64,000 bases of DNA from Rubrivivax sp. (GTDB lineage: Bacteria; Pseudomonadota; Gammaproteobacteria; Burkholderiales; Burkholderiaceae_C), in assembly GCA_016719535.1 (NCBI GenBank), contig JADJYX010000012.1, positions 124,001-188,000 on the forward strand, in the 5' to 3' direction. The notes beneath the pieces were generated by a model that was not told the origin of the DNA, searched no databases, and saw nothing but the letters and a program-made list of their open reading frames with translations. Positions 61,725 through 64,000 of the stretch are shown here, piece after piece. Position numbers and translations under genes: made by a program. The first letter of the stretch is position 1. Each line of letters starts with the position of its first letter.

Positions 61725-62864
61725 TCAGGCCTCGACCTGCAGCGCCCCGCGCCGGATCTGGTCGCGCTCCAGGCTCTCGAACAGCGCCTTGAAATTGCCC
61801 TCGCCAAAACCCTGGTCGGCGCGGCGCTCGATGAATTCGAAGAACACCGGGCCCAGCAGCGTCTGGCTGAAGATCTGCAGCAGCAGCTTCTTCTCGCCGC
61901 CCGTGGTGCTGCCGTCGACCAGGATGCCGCGCGTCTGCAACTCGCCCACCGGCAGGCCGTGGCCGGGCAGGCGCTCTTCCAGCATCTCGTAGTAGATGTC
62001 GTTGGGCGCCGTCATCAGCGGGATGCCGGCCATCTGCAGCGCGTCGACGGTGCTCACCAGGTCGTCGGTGAGCAGCGCCACGTGCTGGATGCCCTCGCCG
62101 TTGAACTGCATCAGGAATTCCTCGATCTGGCCGGCGCCCTTGCCCGATTCCTCGTTGAGCGGGATGCGGATGAGCCCGTCGGGCGCCGTCATCGCGCGGC
62201 TGGTGAGACCGGTGTATTCGCCCTGGATGTCGAAATAGCGGATCTCGCGGAAATTGAACAGCTTCTCGTAGAACGCGCCCCAGTACGCCATGCGGCCGCG
62301 GTAGACGTTGTGCGTGAGGTGGTCGATGACCTTCAGGCCGTGGCCCTTCGGGTGACGCTCGGTACCGGGCAGCCATTCGAAGTCGATGTCGTAGATGCTC
62401 TTGCCATCCCGACCCGGCGCACGGCCGCCCGAAGCCGGGTCGCCCCCTCGGGGGGATTGGGGGCTGTCGTCATAGCGATCGATCAGGTACAGCGGCGCGC
62501 CGCCGATGCCCTTGATGGCCGGCAGTTTGAGTTCCATCGGGCCGGTGGGCACGTCCACCGGCTGCGCGCCACGCTCCAGCGCCAGTGCATAGGCCTTGTG
62601 CGAGTCGCGCACACGGAAGGCCAACGCGCAGGCGCTGGGGCCGTGTTCGGCGGCGAAATAGCCGGCCAGGCTCTTGGGCTCGCGGTTGACGATGAAATTG
62701 ATGTCACCCTGGCGGAACAGCACCACGTCCTTGCTGCGGTGCCTGGCGACGAGCGTGAAGCCCATCTTCTCGAACAGCGGCTCCAGCACGTTCGGCACCG
62801 GCGAGGCGAACTCGACGAATTCGAAGCCCATCAGGCCCATCGGGTTGTCGAACAGGTCGGGCAT
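61725..62864 (-). CDS. hppD: 4-Hydroxyphenylpyruvate dioxygenase with internal insertion
   Basis: A 379-residue non-haem iron dioxygenase that converts 4-hydroxyphenylpyruvate to homogentisate in tyrosine breakdown. Iron ligands are the His in IDHLTHNVYRG, the His in EGIQHVALLTDD and the Glu in GPVFFEFIERR. GGAGA precedes the ATG. Between RYDD and GKSIYDIDFEW lie about 20 extra residues rich in Gly, Pro, Arg and Ser that related enzymes lack (62406-62465). The reading frame stays open, so the protein may be functional if this is a surface loop. It is divergent from an AsnC-type gene. Confidence 0.93.
   Translation of the reverse strand: MPDLFDNPMGLMGFEFVEFASPVPNVLEPLFEKMGFTLVARHRSKDVVLFRQGDINFIVNREPKSLAGYFAAEHGPSACALAFRVRDSHKAYALALERGAQPVDVPTGPMELKLPAIKGIGGAPLYLIDRYDDSPQSPRGGDPASGGRAPGRDGKSIYDIDFEWLPGTERHPKGHGLKVIDHLTHNVYRGRMAYWGAFYEKLFNFREIRYFDIQGEYTGLTSRAMTAPDGLIRIPLNEESGKGAGQIEEFLMQFNGEGIQHVALLTDDLVSTVDALQMAGIPLMTAPNDIYYEMLEERLPGHGLPVGELQTRGILVDGSTTGGEKKLLLQIFSQTLLGPVFFEFIERRADQGFGEGNFKALFESLERDQIRRGALQVEA
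62406..62465 (-). other. 60-bp in-frame insertion in hppD carrying a C/G-run hairpin
   Basis: The segment encodes SPQSPRGGDPASGGRAPGRD. It contains CCCCC-TC-GGGGGG (62443-62455), much like the hairpins at 33048 and 34758, and GAC codons at its edge that blur the exact junctions. It looks like a small palindromic element captured in frame. Confidence 0.6.
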
Positions 62865-62960
62865 GCTTGTCTCCTGGCAAAGCGGGTGGGATGGCCGCGC
62901 ACTGTAGGCAGTTGGCGGCGCAATGTGCACGCGACGCGCACCCGGGCTTGACCCAGGTCA

Positions 62961-62975
62961 TGCAATACCATTGCA
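62961..62975. promoter_or_regulatory. Inverted repeat in the hppD / AsnC-type regulator gap
   Basis: TGCAAT-ACC-ATTGCA is a perfect 6-base-arm palindrome, 26 bases before the regulator's ATG and about 97 from hppD. Its size and place suit an Lrp/AsnC half-site pair that controls both genes. Confidence 0.55.
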
Positions 62976-63001
62976 CGAATCGAGCCGATCGCGAGACAAA
63001 C

Positions 63002-63472
63002 ATGCCGCTGACCCCGCTGGACCCGATCGACCGCCGCATCCTCGACGCCTTGCAGCGCAACGCGCGCGCCACCACGCTGGAGCTGGCGGCGGCCGCCCAC
63101 CTGTCGCCCGCACAGTGCAACCGCCGCCACCGCCGGCTGGAGGACGCCGGCCTGGTGATGCGCTACGAGACGCGGCTGTCGGCCGCCGCGCTGGGCCTGT
63201 CGGTGGTCGCCTTCGTCAACGTGGTGATGGAGCGCGGCCACATCCGCGAACTGGGCACCTTCACGGCCCTGGTCGGCGACAACGCACAGATCCAGGAGTG
63301 TTATGCCGTGACCGGTGATTCCGACTATGTGCTGAAGGTGGTGGCGCGTGACCTCAAGAGCCTGTCGGACTTCCTGATGGACACGCTGATGCGCACGCCC
63401 GGCGTGCAGGCGGTGCGCTCGACGGTGTGCCTGGACGAAATCAAGTGCACCAGCGCGTTGCCGCTGGACTGA
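63002..63472 (+). CDS. Lrp/AsnC-family regulator
   Basis: A 156-residue regulator. The helix-turn-helix reads DRRILDALQRNARATTLELAAAAHLSPAQCNRRHRRLEDAGLV. The RAM/AsnC effector domain includes VQECYxVTGDSDYVLKVVARDLKSLSDFLMDTL-type wording. It is divergent from hppD, an arrangement common in proteobacteria, where such regulators respond to aromatic amino acids. Control of hppD is therefore likely. Confidence 0.92.
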   Translation: MPLTPLDPIDRRILDALQRNARATTLELAAAAHLSPAQCNRRHRRLEDAGLVMRYETRLSAAALGLSVVAFVNVVMERGHIRELGTFTALVGDNAQIQECYAVTGDSDYVLKVVARDLKSLSDFLMDTLMRTPGVQAVRSTVCLDEIKCTSALPLD

Positions 63473-64000
63473 TCAAGGCGTGTCGTCCACCGGGTCGCGG
63501 TGCGCCGGCTCGTCGTGCATGGCCCAGTAGGCATCCGACAGCCGCTGCGTGAGCGGCCCCGGAAACTGCCGCACCGGCACGCCGTCGACCTTGGCGATCG
63601 GCAGCACGCCACCGCCGGTGGAGGTGAGAAAGACCTCGTCGGCACCACGCAGCGCAGCAGCCGGCACCGGCCCAAGCCGCAAGGGAATGCCCAGGCACTG
63701 GCAGAGCTCGATGGCCGTGCGTCGGCTCACGCCTTCGAGCACGCCGCGCTCGGCCGTGTGCACGACGCCGTCCTTCACCATGAAGACATTGAAGCCCGGA
63801 CCTTCGGTGACGTTGCCGTGGGCATCGACCACGCAGCTGGTGTCGCGGCCGAGTTCGTAGGCGTCGAACATCGACTGTACGAGGTCGATCCAGTGGTAGT
63901 TCTTGACGCGCGGGTCCACCGATTCGGGCGCGATGCGCTGGCGGTCGCTGATGTGCAGGTCGATGCCGGCGCGCTGCTGCTCGGGCGGCGCGATATAGAC
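63473..64000 (-). CDS. Class IV (fold-type IV) aminotransferase, C-terminal part
   Basis: The last 175 codons of a PLP enzyme whose start lies beyond the window. The PLP lysine is in DPRVKNYHWIDLV, and the later motifs VTEGPGFNVFMVKDGVVHTAERGVLEGVSR and FLTSTGGGVLPIAKVDG fit D-amino-acid or branched-chain aminotransferase-like enzymes. The D-alanine/branched-chain choice cannot be made from this half. It is convergent with the AsnC-type gene, with adjoining stops. Confidence 0.85.
   Translation of the reverse strand, partial: VYIAPPEQQRAGIDLHISDRQRIAPESVDPRVKNYHWIDLVQSMFDAYELGRDTSCVVDAHGNVTEGPGFNVFMVKDGVVHTAERGVLEGVSRRTAIELCQCLGIPLRLGPVPAAALRGADEVFLTSTGGGVLPIAKVDGVPVRQFPGPLTQRLSDAYWAMHDEPAHRDPVDDTP

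Overview
The window is GC-rich chromosomal DNA from a betaproteobacterium. The linkage of rpsP-rimM-trmD-rplS, pcnB-HAD-hda, a DUF3579 gene beside argD-argF, and pcm-rhodanese-tolC points to the order Burkholderiales, most likely the Rubrivivax/Leptothrix/Methylibium side of it. This placement comes from gene order and protein wording only. I see no phage, transposase, plasmid or CRISPR signature. The notable content is catabolic and regulatory, with two stretches of doubtful sequence.

Left part (1-20 kb): the end of a homoserine sulfhydrylase-type gene and an alpha/beta hydrolase, then a tryptophan/aromatic block. This has a 2-aminobenzoate/benzoate-CoA ligase divergent from kynB-kynU-kynA, a universal stress protein, an MFS transporter, and a MarR gene divergent from an FAD aromatic monooxygenase plus its DUF2783 companion. 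kynA, kynU and kynB convert tryptophan to anthranilate, and the ligase and monooxygenase plausibly continue its breakdown. Next comes an unusual two-gene unit: a seven-repeat FG-GAP-like protein ending in a metzincin zinc-protease motif, and a HEAT-like partner. An acyl-CoA synthetase, a rearranged family III CoA-transferase, and a FecR-like / haem-binding sensor / Ser-Thr kinase cluster follow.

20.0-23.16 kb: an envelope glycosylation operon (polytopic membrane protein, GT2 glycosyltransferase, methyltransferase start) whose reading frames break more and more often to the right and end in extremely GC-rich sequence without coding character. This looks like poor sequence as much as gene decay. 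A second suspect spot is a 51-base run of G at 44849-44899 that cuts off a CobD/CbiB-like gene.

Middle (23-45 kb): alaS; a glutarate-type catabolic block (LysR, glutaryl-CoA dehydrogenase, CoA-transferase, frameshifted cupin, succinate-semialdehyde dehydrogenase); a degenerate GGDEF protein; tRNA-Gly(CCC); trmB; uppP; a TetR-controlled RND efflux system with pcm, rhodanese and a TolC channel; orn, an M48 protease, pterin carbinolamine dehydratase and rsgA.

Right part (45-64 kb): a CobD/CbiB-like protein, Nudix hydrolase, the rpsP-rimM-trmD-rplS operon, a TM2 protein, phosphate transport (Pit with DUF47), pcnB-HAD-hda-SirB1-murJ, rpsT, argD-argF, a short dehydrogenase/denD pair, hppD with a 20-residue insertion divergent from an Lrp/AsnC regulator, and the end of a class IV aminotransferase. 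Several divergent promoters carry clear inverted repeats (kynB, MarR, LysR, TetR, AsnC) that suggest local regulation.
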